Source of the DNA: Blautia sp.
GTDB taxonomy: Bacteria; Bacillota; Clostridia; Lachnospirales; Lachnospiraceae
Assembly (NCBI GenBank): GCA_030841965.1
Contig: JAUUSJ010000115.1
Span: 1 to 13,833 of the forward strand
Direction: 5' to 3'
Length of the DNA stretch: 13,833 nucleotides
The position numbers and the translations under genes were made by a program. Numbering within the stretch: the stretch's first letter is position 1; the number at the start of each line of letters is the position of its first letter. Shown here piece by piece: positions 6,842 through 13,833 of this stretch. The notes under the pieces were generated by a model, which saw only the letters and a list, made by a program, of their open reading frames with translations, was not told where the DNA came from and made no database searches.

Positions 6842-8630
6842 AATACTCCAACCCACTTCCTGGAATCTTTATCGTAAAGAGAGTTCCATCCAAAACTGGC
6901 TCACATAATAATCTTGCTTCCTCACCGTATTTTAACCTTAATCTCGTCATAATATTTCTAATACCGTATCCATGCTCCTTACTCTCCACCACATCTTTCA
7001 TCTTCGTTACCTCTACTTCGTTTAAAGAACAGATTTTATCCGCCATATTTTTTTCAATCGGTTTTCCGTTATTATATACATGAAATACTAAAAATTCCTC
7101 CTGCCATCCGACCCAAATCTTTATGATTCCACCCTCAAATAATTCACAAAAACCGTATTTTATCGCATTTTCCACAAGAGGCTGTAGTATCATCTTTAAG
7201 ACTCCAACCTTACTTCCCTCAACCTCAGATAAAACTTCATACTCAAATAGATTCTGATTTCTGATTTTTTGTATTTCCATATAATTTCTCGCATTATCAA
7301 TCTCATCATCCACCGAAATCACATCGCTTCCCTTACTTAACGTCACTCTTAAATACTTTGACAATGCCTGTATCATTTTCATCGTTGTCGGTTCCTTGTG
7401 GATTCTCGCCAACATATAAATCGTATCTAACGTATTATACAAAAAATGTGGGTTAATCTGATTAATCAATGTATTGAGTTCACTCTTTCTCAACTCTCTC
7501 TCTTGCTTTTTCATCTCAATCAGCTGATTTTCTAACCTCTCAAGCAGTTCATTATAGACATCTCCTATCTGGTCAAGCTCTGTATTAGTGCGGGTGAATT
7601 TTGTTTTCGTAAAATCTGTCCCGTCAAACTGAGTCATCGCCGTACTTATCTCCTGAATCGGCTTCGTAAATCTCTTCGCAAAATAAATACTCAAAAAAAT
7701 AACAAACATGACCATTCCGACATAAATAAAAAGCAGTAGACCTAGAACTCTCATAATTGCCTCCAAAAACACTTCATTGGGAACATGGGTGAAGACAATA
7801 AACCCTGTATCCTTTTGTTTGGACGCAAAAACCACGCCTCCCTCTAAATGCTCATTTTTTATCTCTCCATCTGATGCTTTACTCAGTCTAGCTTGAATTT
7901 TTTTTGCAATATTTTGATATGTTCTCTGTTTGTTCTCATCTTTTCCATCTATATTAGAAAGACAGAGTATTCCATTTTCATCTAAAATTCCAGTTATAAC
8001 ATCCTTACTTTCTTTTTGAACCTCCGCTAAAACTTCACCGAGAAAATCATTTTTCATCTTAAAAACCATAATACCCGGCTCATGCGAATAATTCATATTT
8101 CTCATATATCTCAAAATAAAAAGTCCCGTTTTCTCGGACATAAACACCGTATCCTTCTGCCAAACCCATCTTGTCTTTGAATAATCGCCCTGTAAAAGCT
8201 TTGAAAACCCACCCTTTTGAAAATCTTCGTAGGAAATATGATAATAAGATTTGGTGTAAGTATTCTTTTTATTATCAATATATAAATAATTTTCTACCTC
8301 GTCCAGGTCCACATAGGCGAGCTGCTTGCTGAGAGCTGTTTTTTCTGCGACGGAGAGTGACTGATTATTCAAACTCTTTTGAATATTGTCCATGATAATG
8401 CATTCCTCCATCGCCTCATCACTCTTCAAAAATAATGAGTCGAGTGCAATCGACATCTTTTCATTGACAAACATATATTTTTCCACTACATTTTCGTCAA
8501 TTGACTGCCTCATAAAAACACTGATAACAATAATCGTGAGCAACATAAGCACAGTCAGCACCGACAAAGTATATTTTAAATATCTTCTTCGTATATTATT
8601 TGATTCTATCCATCTCTTTCTCCTGTTCAT
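6831..8630 (-). CDS. YesM/LytS-type membrane sensor histidine kinase
   Basis: This 599-residue kinase has a basic N-terminus, a first membrane segment (about 20-40), an extracellular sensor region (about 41-288, probably Cache-like), a second membrane segment (about 289-317), a HAMP linker (about 318-370) and a His-kinase core. The phosphorylated histidine is H395 in QINPHFLYNTLDTIY. The ATP site shows LQPLVENAIKYGF (N488) and the glycine box GYGIRNIMTRL (554-564). This is the class that pairs with AraC-type response regulators and controls sugar uptake or utilisation. Its ATG overlaps the regulator's stop (ATGA), and its end overlaps the binding-protein start. This implies coupled translation of regulator, kinase and binding protein. 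The binding protein is a plausible partner of the extracellular domain. Confidence 0.93.
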   Translation of the reverse strand: MNRRKRWIESNNIRRRYLKYTLSVLTVLMLLTIIVISVFMRQSIDENVVEKYMFVNEKMSIALDSLFLKSDEAMEECIIMDNIQKSLNNQSLSVAEKTALSKQLAYVDLDEVENYLYIDNKKNTYTKSYYHISYEDFQKGGFSKLLQGDYSKTRWVWQKDTVFMSEKTGLFILRYMRNMNYSHEPGIMVFKMKNDFLGEVLAEVQKESKDVITGILDENGILCLSNIDGKDENKQRTYQNIAKKIQARLSKASDGEIKNEHLEGGVVFASKQKDTGFIVFTHVPNEVFLEAIMRVLGLLLFIYVGMVMFVIFLSIYFAKRFTKPIQEISTAMTQFDGTDFTKTKFTRTNTELDQIGDVYNELLERLENQLIEMKKQERELRKSELNTLINQINPHFLYNTLDTIYMLARIHKEPTTMKMIQALSKYLRVTLSKGSDVISVDDEIDNARNYMEIQKIRNQNLFEYEVLSEVEGSKVGVLKMILQPLVENAIKYGFCELFEGGIIKIWVGWQEEFLVFHVYNNGKPIEKNMADKICSLNEVEVTKMKDVVESKEHGYGIRNIMTRLRLKYGEEARLLCEPVLDGTLFTIKIPGSGLEYYEK

Positions 8631-10222
8631 ACCTCGTATTCCTTTTTATATTCACTCGGAGATACACCTGTATAGCTCTTGAAAAGATAAGAAAAATACG
8701 ATGGATTTGAAATTCCAACTTTCTCACATATCATCGCCATACTGTCGTTTCCCTTCTGAATTAATTTTTTTGCCCTCTCCATTCTCTGTTGTAATAAATA
8801 TTTCTTAAAAGTCATATGGAATGTATTTTTGAACACTCTTCCAAAATAGACCGGATTTAGGTATATCTGCTCAGCCACTGAGATAATCGATAAGTTTTCA
8901 TCATCCAGATGTTCCTCGATATAGGCGACTGCCACGGACATATACTCGCTAAAATATCTCGTCTCATTTTTCTCAGAACAGTTCATTCTCTCCTCGATTG
9001 CCGTGCATAATATCTTATAGCAGACATCCACTGCCTTCATCGCTTTTAAATTTTGCAAGTTTGAGTAATAATTTTGAAAAATTCTCTCCATCTCCTCGGT
9101 CATTCCATAGGATTCCCTTAAATTAAATTCTACCTGAAGCATCATTTTATGTAAATACTTGCATTGCATTATCTCATCATCCGGCAAATTATAGATAAAT
9201 TGGATAAATGCTTTCTTTAACTCATCTTTATCATTTTTTCTCACAGCATTTAAGATAAGTACTTCCTCCTCGAGTGAGTGATGTTTTTTCTCTACATCTA
9301 TCTTCATATCTTTGGATATATTAAATGCGCTCGCTCCAGATACACTTGCAAGTTCAAAGAAGTCTATCGACTCCTCGTAAGCTTTTTTCATTCCCTCAAT
9401 ATTTTCATACAAATTTGATATAGAAGCAATAATCGGACAATTATTTTTCTTTTTTAGCTCATTTAAAAGAATGCGGATATCCTTTACAATTCTATAATCT
9501 CTTGTCTTTATTAGATAAATATGGTGTTTATCTGGGGTCTCAAACTCCCAGCATAGGTATTTTTGAGAAAGGTTCTCACCAAGTGTCTGAAGGATTGAGA
9601 ATTTTTGTGTCTCATAGCCGAGAGAATTAATAATTTTATAAGAAATATCGATATCTGCACAGACTGCTAGGAATAAATCATTTTCTTCTATAAAATGGGG
9701 TATTTTATCAAATGTCTCTTTTGTTTTTTCGTAAGAAATGCTATTCTGTACGTATTTTTGAATTATCATCTGTAAAAAATTCATAGAACCGTCTCGAATT
9801 AATTTTTCCATTTGCTCTTGTTGAAGCTTTTGATGCAATTTTTCCTGGCATTTTTCATAGGCTAATTGCATTGTCTCATGGAGCTTGTCGTCTTCAATTG
9901 GTTTTAATAAATAAGAAAACGCACCAAGTTCACAGGCTTTTTGTGCGTACTCAAAATCTCGATATGCACTTAAGACAATAAATAAGCATGGAATATTTCT
10001 TTTTTGAATCTCTTCCATCACCATCAAGCCTGTTATTTTTTTCATGCGAATATCTGTCAAGACGACATGGGGATTTGTCTTTGTGATTACTTCAATTGCT
10101 TCTTCACCTGATTTTGCTGTCCCGACAACTGAAAATCCCATCTCGTTCCACTCATATGTCTCTAGCAGGCCCTGTAATAAAATTGGCTCATCATCTACAA
10201 TAACTAGTTTCAAAAGTTCCAT
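8627..10222 (-). CDS. YesN-type response regulator with AraC-type DNA-binding domain
   Basis: This 531-residue protein starts with a receiver domain (about 5-122): acidic pair D10-D11, phospho-acceptor D57 in VVLTDIRM, S85 in IVLSAYRDF, and K107 in YLLKPIE. A long middle region (about 130-420) of unknown role is typical of YesN proteins. Residues about 428-531 form an AraC-type double helix-turn-helix (AEQIYLNPVYFGRVFKNTF and ISNPSYFSYLFKSYTGVSP). It is likely phosphorylated by the adjacent kinase and activates this operon and perhaps distant sugar-transport genes. It is the first gene of the cluster. AAGAAGG lies about 10 nt before the ATG, behind a leader of about 170 nt. Its stop overlaps the kinase start by 4 bp. 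Confidence 0.93.
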   Translation of the reverse strand: MELLKLVIVDDEPILLQGLLETYEWNEMGFSVVGTAKSGEEAIEVITKTNPHVVLTDIRMKKITGLMVMEEIQKRNIPCLFIVLSAYRDFEYAQKACELGAFSYLLKPIEDDKLHETMQLAYEKCQEKLHQKLQQEQMEKLIRDGSMNFLQMIIQKYVQNSISYEKTKETFDKIPHFIEENDLFLAVCADIDISYKIINSLGYETQKFSILQTLGENLSQKYLCWEFETPDKHHIYLIKTRDYRIVKDIRILLNELKKKNNCPIIASISNLYENIEGMKKAYEESIDFFELASVSGASAFNISKDMKIDVEKKHHSLEEEVLILNAVRKNDKDELKKAFIQFIYNLPDDEIMQCKYLHKMMLQVEFNLRESYGMTEEMERIFQNYYSNLQNLKAMKAVDVCYKILCTAIEERMNCSEKNETRYFSEYMSVAVAYIEEHLDDENLSIISVAEQIYLNPVYFGRVFKNTFHMTFKKYLLQQRMERAKKLIQKGNDSMAMICEKVGISNPSYFSYLFKSYTGVSPSEYKKEYEV

Positions 10223-10254
10223 TCTGCTTTTCCCTTCTTTGTATCATATTTCAT

Positions 10255-10289
10255 GCTAATTGCGCAAGTATGTTTGCGGAGCAATTGGC
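10255..10289 (-). promoter_or_regulatory. Leader hairpin of the sensor operon
   Basis: GCTAATTGC (10255-10263) pairs with GCAATTGGC (10281-10289) with one wobble, and GCAA/TTGC extends the stem inside it. On the plus strand the stem is followed by TTTTATTTG, so it would resemble a terminator in that direction. On the minus strand, where the operon is read, no U-run follows. A leader structure between promoter and first gene is the simplest reading. Confidence 0.4.
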
Positions 10290-10304
10290 TTTTATTTGTC
10301 GTAT

Positions 10305-10322
10305 TATCTGCATTGGCAGATA
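10305..10322. promoter_or_regulatory. Perfect 7-bp inverted repeat upstream of the sensor operon
   Basis: TATCTGC (10305-10311) and GCAGATA (10316-10322) flank ATTG. It lies in the predicted leader, about 80 bp downstream of the -10. It could be an operator or an RNA hairpin. Confidence 0.4.
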
Positions 10323-10399
10323 TATGGTTTCGTAATTATTAGGTCGTTTTTCTTCATATCCTGATTCTGATTTGGATATAATTTTACTTATATCATTTT

Positions 10400-10427
10400 A
10401 TCATAGTTTTCAGAAAAGCTTTATCAA
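10400..10427 (-). promoter_or_regulatory. Predicted promoter of the regulator-kinase-binding protein operon
   Basis: On the minus strand TTGATA (10422-10427) is followed after 16 bp by TATGAT (10400-10405), each one mismatch from consensus. Transcription would begin near 10393, leaving about 170 nt of leader. A loosely palindromic sequence centred on AAGCTT sits between the two boxes. Confidence 0.5.
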
Positions 10428-10500
10428 GTTTCATACTTTTTACACAAAATATTAAACTTAAGATGGGGTGTGTTTTGAGGGAATGGGTGGGGAGAGATGG

Positions 10501-10547
10501 GGGACAGACGCGGAAAGAGGAGACAGGTGGTTGCCTCTCAAACAGGG
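10501..10547 (+). repeat. Truncated extra copy of the hairpin repeat's left arm
   Basis: This segment repeats 10571-10617: GGACAGACGC, one difference, GAAAGAGGAGACAGGT, then a divergent middle and CTCAAACA. The offset is 70 bp. It could pair with copy B's right arm without mismatch over 19 bp (10510-10528 with 10757-10775), so it is a competing left arm. It looks like the remnant of another element into or beside which copy B lies. Confidence 0.65.
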
Positions 10548-10570
10548 TTATTTGGGACAAACATTCATTT

Positions 10571-10791
10571 AGGACAGACGCAGAAAGAGGAGACAGGTAT
10601 CTACCCCTCAAACACGTTCGTTCCCACGATTTTTCGACATACGCTGATTTTTGCCGCCTCCCGCAAACTCGTACCTTCGGTACTCAAACAGTGCTCCAGC
10701 GGCAAAGCTAAGTATATCGAAAAATCGCTCCACTCTCTATCGTTTGCTGGGCAGATACCTGTCTCCTCTTTCCGCTGTGTGTCGGCGAAAC
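10571..10791 (+). repeat. Long-hairpin repeat element, copy B
   Basis: Outer arms 10580-10606 and 10749-10775 pair over 27 positions with two A-C mismatches. The second stem pairs 10627-10642 with 10712-10727. Apical GTACC/GGTAC (10671-10683) makes a small hairpin. The core is the reverse complement of copy A with few changes. The outer arms differ between copies, with both sides changed together at several positions. The tail GCTGTGT, then GGCGAAAC, matches copies A and C. It lies between two divergently oriented transcription units and contains no credible gene. Confidence 0.85.
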
Positions 10792-10900
10792 TGAATATTT
10801 TATATTATATTGAAACTGAATATTTTGTAGCGTACTGAATGTTTTATAGTATACTGAATATTTTGTGTCGTACTAAAACTGAATATTTTGTAGCGTATGG
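10790..10900. repeat. Five short tandem repeats after hairpin copy B
   Basis: ACTGAAT(A/G)TTTT starts at 10790, 10815 and 10834, then at 10853 and 10878. Spacings are 25, 19, 19 and 25. Linkers such as GTAGCGT recur. The array starts directly in the tail of copy B, just as 64/65-bp repeats abut the tail of copy A. Confidence 0.7.
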
Positions 10901-11039
10901 ATTGTAGAGTAAATTGGCTATGAGGTTTCCTGGAATTTCGTGAAAAACTCAGCAACAAGTTACCAAGTTTTCTATTTCAACTAACGTTGTTTGATAAATA
11001 TAAAAAAATTATGTTTCCAATTCTTATATGATGTGTACA

Positions 11040-11055
11040 GGTGTGAATTCGCACC
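11040..11055. promoter_or_regulatory. 16-bp near-palindrome upstream of the helicase gene
   Basis: GGTGTGAATTCGCACC is symmetric except for one pair. It lies about 120 bp before the helicase start. TATATT at 11115-11120 is a possible -10, but no good -35 is seen, so the palindrome may be an operator or may be incidental. The bases between 10901 and 11039 show nothing else I can name. Confidence 0.35.
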
Positions 11056-11175
11056 CTAACTTCTTAAAGAAAATTAAAAAAATAGCTGTATTCCTCTCCC
11101 TTTTAATGTTAAACTATATTAATAAGTGAATAAAACGAACTTTCATATAAATATAAAAATGAAAAGAGGAGGAAT

Positions 11176-13239
11176 ATGGAAATGGAAAAATTTACAACTG
11201 AATTTTTCACTGACCTTCTTTCCAATGCAACTAGTATAAATGAAGCCATCCAAATTATGAGAAATATTCAAGATGAAATTGAAAAAAGTGATGGAAGAAA
11301 AAAAGCTGAGGAATTTGGAGAAAAATTTAATTCTTTTATTTTGAAAAATTGGAATACAACAGTAAGGCCAAGACATCCATCACTTACTTCCATCGATGAC
11401 AAGGCAGATTCCAAATCGCTTATCTATAATAATGAGGGAGATTCTAGCTTTGCTGTACCAGATGTTAGGGAAAACTCTGGGGGTACTGTACATAATGAGA
11501 AGAAAGGTCCTGAGTTTATTATACATAATGAGAAGGCAGACCCTGGGTTTGCTGTAGACGGTAATAGGGAAGATTCTGGATTTAGATTTACTATAGATGG
11601 AAACTCTGAGATTAGTGCACATGATGATAGAAAAGACTCTAGTTTTAGTGTATCTGATGATGAAGAGAATAATAATAAAAAAGCTTCTAAGTTATCTATT
11701 AATATAGAAGAAACAGGTTTAAAAGACTTAAAGGGACGTTCCATTTCAAGCCCTTCTTCAAGTTCTTCTTTAGAGGATAGTGAGCAAATACTAAATTCGG
11801 ATAATTCTCTTGATGGGGATAAGTATCATCAGGGTTTGGCTTCTCTTTTGGAACCTTATCTTGAGCTTTTACATCATCCATATGGAGAGATGGATATAGC
11901 AGAGCTTTTTGGAATACTGTATAAAGATAAGATGCATTTTGTTTCAGAAAAAAAGATTTATTATATATTTAATGGGAAAAAATGGGTTCCAGATATAGAA
12001 CATATTCAAGTAAAGACTTATGCGAAAAGTTTTGTGAAATCTATTCTTACCTATTTATTGGAAAATGAAAAAGAGAATACCGACGATATATTTTATTATA
12101 ATTCTTATCTTGGATGGAGAAAAAGAGCGAATTTAATTGAAGACTGCAAAACGGTTTCTCCGCTCTCTGTTCGGGATTTTGATGCTCCTACTTATCTGTT
12201 TAACTGTCAAAATGGGACGCTTAGATTAGATACGAATGAATTTTACGAGCATAGAGCCACTGATTTATTATCTCTGATAGCAAATGTAGAATATAAAGAG
12301 GGCGCTAGATGCAAAAGATGGGAGGAATTTATTTCTGAGATTATGGATGGAGACTTGGCATGTATTGAATTTCTTCAAATGATTTGTGGGCTTTTTTTAA
12401 CTTCATATACAGATGAGGAATGTTTCTTCTTATTTTATGGGATTGGCGGAAGAAATGGAAAAAGTACACTCTGCGATACTCTTGTTTACCTCATGGGAGA
12501 TTACGCAAAAACTGCTATTCCCTCCACTATTACGAAGAAATCCAACAATCATCTAACTGCTCCAAATGAAGACCTTGCCAGACTCCGAGGATGCAGACTT
12601 TTATCCATTACAGGAGAAGATGAAAAATTGAGTATTGACACTCGACTCATAAAAAATTTAACAAAACATAGTAAAATCACTGCCCGATTCCCATATCAAG
12701 ATAGTTTTGAATATAATCCACAGTTTAAAATTATTATTTCAACAAACTATCTACCTAGAGTAAATGATAGCCGAATTTTTGCGTCTAATCAATTACTCCT
12801 TCTTCCGTTTCCAGTACATTTTGAACTCGGAGAAGAAGAGCCTGGCTTAAGAGAATTTTTTTGTCAACCCGAAAATTTAAGCGGTATTTTTAATTGGTGT
12901 TTAGAAGGACTCGAAAAATACACGACGCTTCGTAATACATCAAAACAGGGATTAAAATTTTATCTTCCAAAAAAAATAAAAGAGAGGATTGAGGAATGTA
13001 AACAGGAGCAAGATTTTTCTTTAGTAGCGACTTTTATCCAGGAAAACTTACGAAAAAATGAAGATAAGAATATTTCCGCGAAAGAACTCTTTCATACTTA
13101 TTCAGCATGGTGCCGACAAAAAGATTATCCACGGTGCAATTACCGAAGTTTCGTCAGAGAACTCCGAAAACAAAAAACTCTAACAAGAAGAAGTGAAGGT
13201 TTTGTTATTGTAGGATACACATTAAAAGAAAACTCATAA
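11176..13239 (+). CDS. Replication helicase, P4/D5-type (SF3), with repetitive disordered N-terminal region
   Basis: This 687-residue protein carries a C-terminal phage/plasmid primase-helicase module. Residues about 330-400 match the D5 N-terminal region. Walker A is GIGGRNGKST (422-431, K429), the Walker B region is LLSITGEDE (475-483), and the SF3 motif C strand is KIIISTNYLP (518-527). It should be an ATP-driven hexameric helicase that opens DNA at an origin. No primase catalytic domain is visible in front. Residues about 72-172 are instead degenerate acidic 11-residue repeats (HNEKADPGFAV-like), followed by a Ser-rich stretch near 190-200. AGGAGG (11167-11172) is only 3 nt from ATG 11176 but 9 nt from in-frame ATG 11182, which is the likelier start. 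Numbering here is from 11176. A terminator and origin-like repeats follow at once, supporting a replication initiator role. Confidence 0.88.
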   Translation: MEMEKFTTEFFTDLLSNATSINEAIQIMRNIQDEIEKSDGRKKAEEFGEKFNSFILKNWNTTVRPRHPSLTSIDDKADSKSLIYNNEGDSSFAVPDVRENSGGTVHNEKKGPEFIIHNEKADPGFAVDGNREDSGFRFTIDGNSEISAHDDRKDSSFSVSDDEENNNKKASKLSINIEETGLKDLKGRSISSPSSSSSLEDSEQILNSDNSLDGDKYHQGLASLLEPYLELLHHPYGEMDIAELFGILYKDKMHFVSEKKIYYIFNGKKWVPDIEHIQVKTYAKSFVKSILTYLLENEKENTDDIFYYNSYLGWRKRANLIEDCKTVSPLSVRDFDAPTYLFNCQNGTLRLDTNEFYEHRATDLLSLIANVEYKEGARCKRWEEFISEIMDGDLACIEFLQMICGLFLTSYTDEECFFLFYGIGGRNGKSTLCDTLVYLMGDYAKTAIPSTITKKSNNHLTAPNEDLARLRGCRLLSITGEDEKLSIDTRLIKNLTKHSKITARFPYQDSFEYNPQFKIIISTNYLPRVNDSRIFASNQLLLLPFPVHFELGEEEPGLREFFCQPENLSGIFNWCLEGLEKYTTLRNTSKQGLKFYLPKKIKERIEECKQEQDFSLVATFIQENLRKNEDKNISAKELFHTYSAWCRQKDYPRCNYRSFVRELRKQKTLTRRSEGFVIVGYTLKENS

Positions 13240-13299
13240 CTTATATCACACAAAAAATTTCTCTACCCTCCATATCAAAAAAATAACATATTGTAAATA

Positions 13300-13333
13300 A
13301 AAACTGCTCTACATAATTTGTGAGCAGTTTTTT
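13300..13333 (+). terminator. Intrinsic terminator of the helicase gene
   Basis: AAAACTGCTC (13300-13309) and GAGCAGTTTT (13322-13331) form a perfect 10-bp stem. ACA/TGT pairs inside the loop, and the 3' side continues into a T-run. It lies 61 bp after the stop codon at 13239. Confidence 0.88.
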
Positions 13334-13351
13334 ATTTACTGCTTATTTCTT

Positions 13352-13615
13352 AATGTAGATAATGTAGTTATTTTTAAAATTATATTTTAATGTAGCAAAT
13401 GTAATTATTTTTTAATTATATTTTTAGTGTAGCAAATGTAGATACTTTTTTAAATTATTTTTATAATGTAGCAAATGTAGTTATTTTTTAAAATTATATT
13501 TTAATATAATAAATGTAGATATTTTTTAATTATACTTTTAGTGTAGTAAATGTAGATATTTTTTTAAATTATTTTTATAATGTAGCAAATGTAGTTATTT
13601 TTAATTTTTATTTTT
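13352..13615. repeat. Seven direct iterons, 37-39 bp, origin-like
   Basis: Units start at 13352, 13389, 13426, 13465, 13503, 13540 and 13579. Each begins with ATGTAG-N3-ATGTAG or a close variant, preceded by one A, followed by an AT-only tail. There is a three-unit higher order: units 2-4 recur as units 5-7 exactly 114 bp later, and unit 1 resembles units 4 and 7. Such arrays bind replication initiators and form the easily melted part of plasmid and phage origins. The extreme AT content fits an unwinding region. Confidence 0.85.
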
Positions 13616-13623
13616 ATTTTCTT

Positions 13624-13677
13624 CTACATTTCCTACATCTTATTTTTTATTTTTATTTTTTACTACATCTTCTACAT
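13624..13677. repeat. Two inverted iterons facing the direct array
   Basis: CTACATTTCCTACAT (13624-13638) and CTACATCTTCTACAT (13663-13677) are the reverse-complement form of the ATGTAG-N3-ATGTAG core. They are spaced 39 bp, the same period as the direct iterons. They separate the direct array from the DnaA-box triplets. Confidence 0.75.
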
Positions 13678-13681
13678 CCAC

Positions 13682-13833
13682 TTATCCACATTGTCCACAG
13701 TTTCCACAATCTTGATTTTTTCCAGTTTTTTACTTATTTTATAATTCATCCACATTATCCACAAGTTCCACAATTTCGTTTTTTCCAGTTTTTTACTTAT
13801 TTTATAATTCATCCACATTATCCACAAGTTCCA
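13682..13833 (+). other. DnaA-box triplet repeats, probable replication origin (continues past window)
   Basis: Three contiguous 9-mers, TTATCCACA, TTGTCCACA and GTTTCCACA, fill 13682-13708. A second triplet (TCATCCACA, TTATCCACA, AGTTCCACA) fills 13746-13772. A third starts at 13809 and is cut by the window end. Each set contains a perfect DnaA box, TTATCCACA. The sets repeat every 63-64 bp with a nearly constant spacer (TTTTTTCCAGTTTTTTACTT). With the AT-rich iterons before it, this is a standard origin layout. It may be a plasmid, chromid, phage or integrated-element origin; a chromosomal oriC is less likely because an SF3 helicase, not dnaA or dnaN, is the neighbour seen. Confidence 0.82.

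Noticed and set aside
10406..10427. Catabolite-repression (cre) site between the -35 and -10 of the sensor operon promoter
   Set aside because: The sequence around AAGCTT is roughly palindromic but misses several consensus positions, including the central CG.
10393..10838. Short reading frames at 10393-10611, 10463-10711 and 10497-10838
   Set aside because: They cover hairpin copy B, its duplicated arm and the tandem repeats. Frames differ between repeat copies and no ribosome site precedes them.
13352..13677. CRISPR array
   Set aside because: Periodicity is similar, but the units are repeated along their whole length, with no unique spacers, and no cas gene is present. Iterons explain it better.
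13682..13833. Chromosomal oriC next to dnaA
   Set aside because: DnaA boxes fit, but the neighbour seen is an SF3 helicase with its own iterons and no dnaA, dnaN or rpmH is in the window. Not excluded for the unseen side.

Overview
The window is AT-rich DNA from a low-GC Gram-positive anaerobe. A Clostridia or Lachnospiraceae-type organism is the best fit, judging by strong AGGAGG ribosome sites, a YesM/YesN two-component pair, a lipoprotein binding protein and GH13 family 31 glucosidases. This is inference; no taxonomic marker gene is present.

Layout. Positions 1-576 have no protein gene I trust. They hold the cut end of a hairpin repeat, a 298-bp element with 22-bp terminal inverted repeats, and a structured leader. 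At 577-1518 (+) is an AraC-type regulator whose Shine-Dalgarno is separated from the start codon by a 37-nt hairpin. From 1519 to 2074 lie 64/65-bp tandem repeats that run into a large hairpin repeat element (copy A). A five-gene minus-strand cluster fills 2075-10222. In transcription order it encodes a YesN-like response regulator, a YesM-like sensor kinase (4-bp overlap), a sugar-binding lipoprotein (11-bp overlap), and, after a 115-bp gap with its own promoter and a perfect 13-bp inverted repeat, two GH13 alpha-glucosidases. From 10223 to 11175 lie the operon leader and promoter, a second copy of the hairpin repeat (copy B, inverted relative to A) with a partly duplicated left arm, and short tandem repeats. 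At 11176-13239 (+) is an SF3-helicase (P4/D5-type) replication protein with a repetitive disordered N-terminal half, ending in a clear terminator. From 13352 to the window end is a probable replication origin: seven direct and two inverted iterons, followed by contiguous triplets of DnaA-box-like 9-mers.

How it fits together. The regulator, kinase and binding protein look like a three-component sensor for an extracellular alpha-glucoside. The two intracellular glucosidases probably have complementary linkage preference (nucleophile followed by Val in one, by Ala in the other). No sugar permease is encoded here, so the binding protein either works with permeases encoded elsewhere or serves mainly as the kinase's ligand receptor. 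The helicase plus origin form a replication module of a plasmid, chromid, phage or integrated element. Whether the sugar operon is cargo of that replicon cannot be decided from this window.

The least explained parts are the polar hairpin repeat family with compensatory arm changes, the hairpin inside the araC-type gene's initiation region, the permease-less sensor operon, and the iteron/DnaA-box origin.
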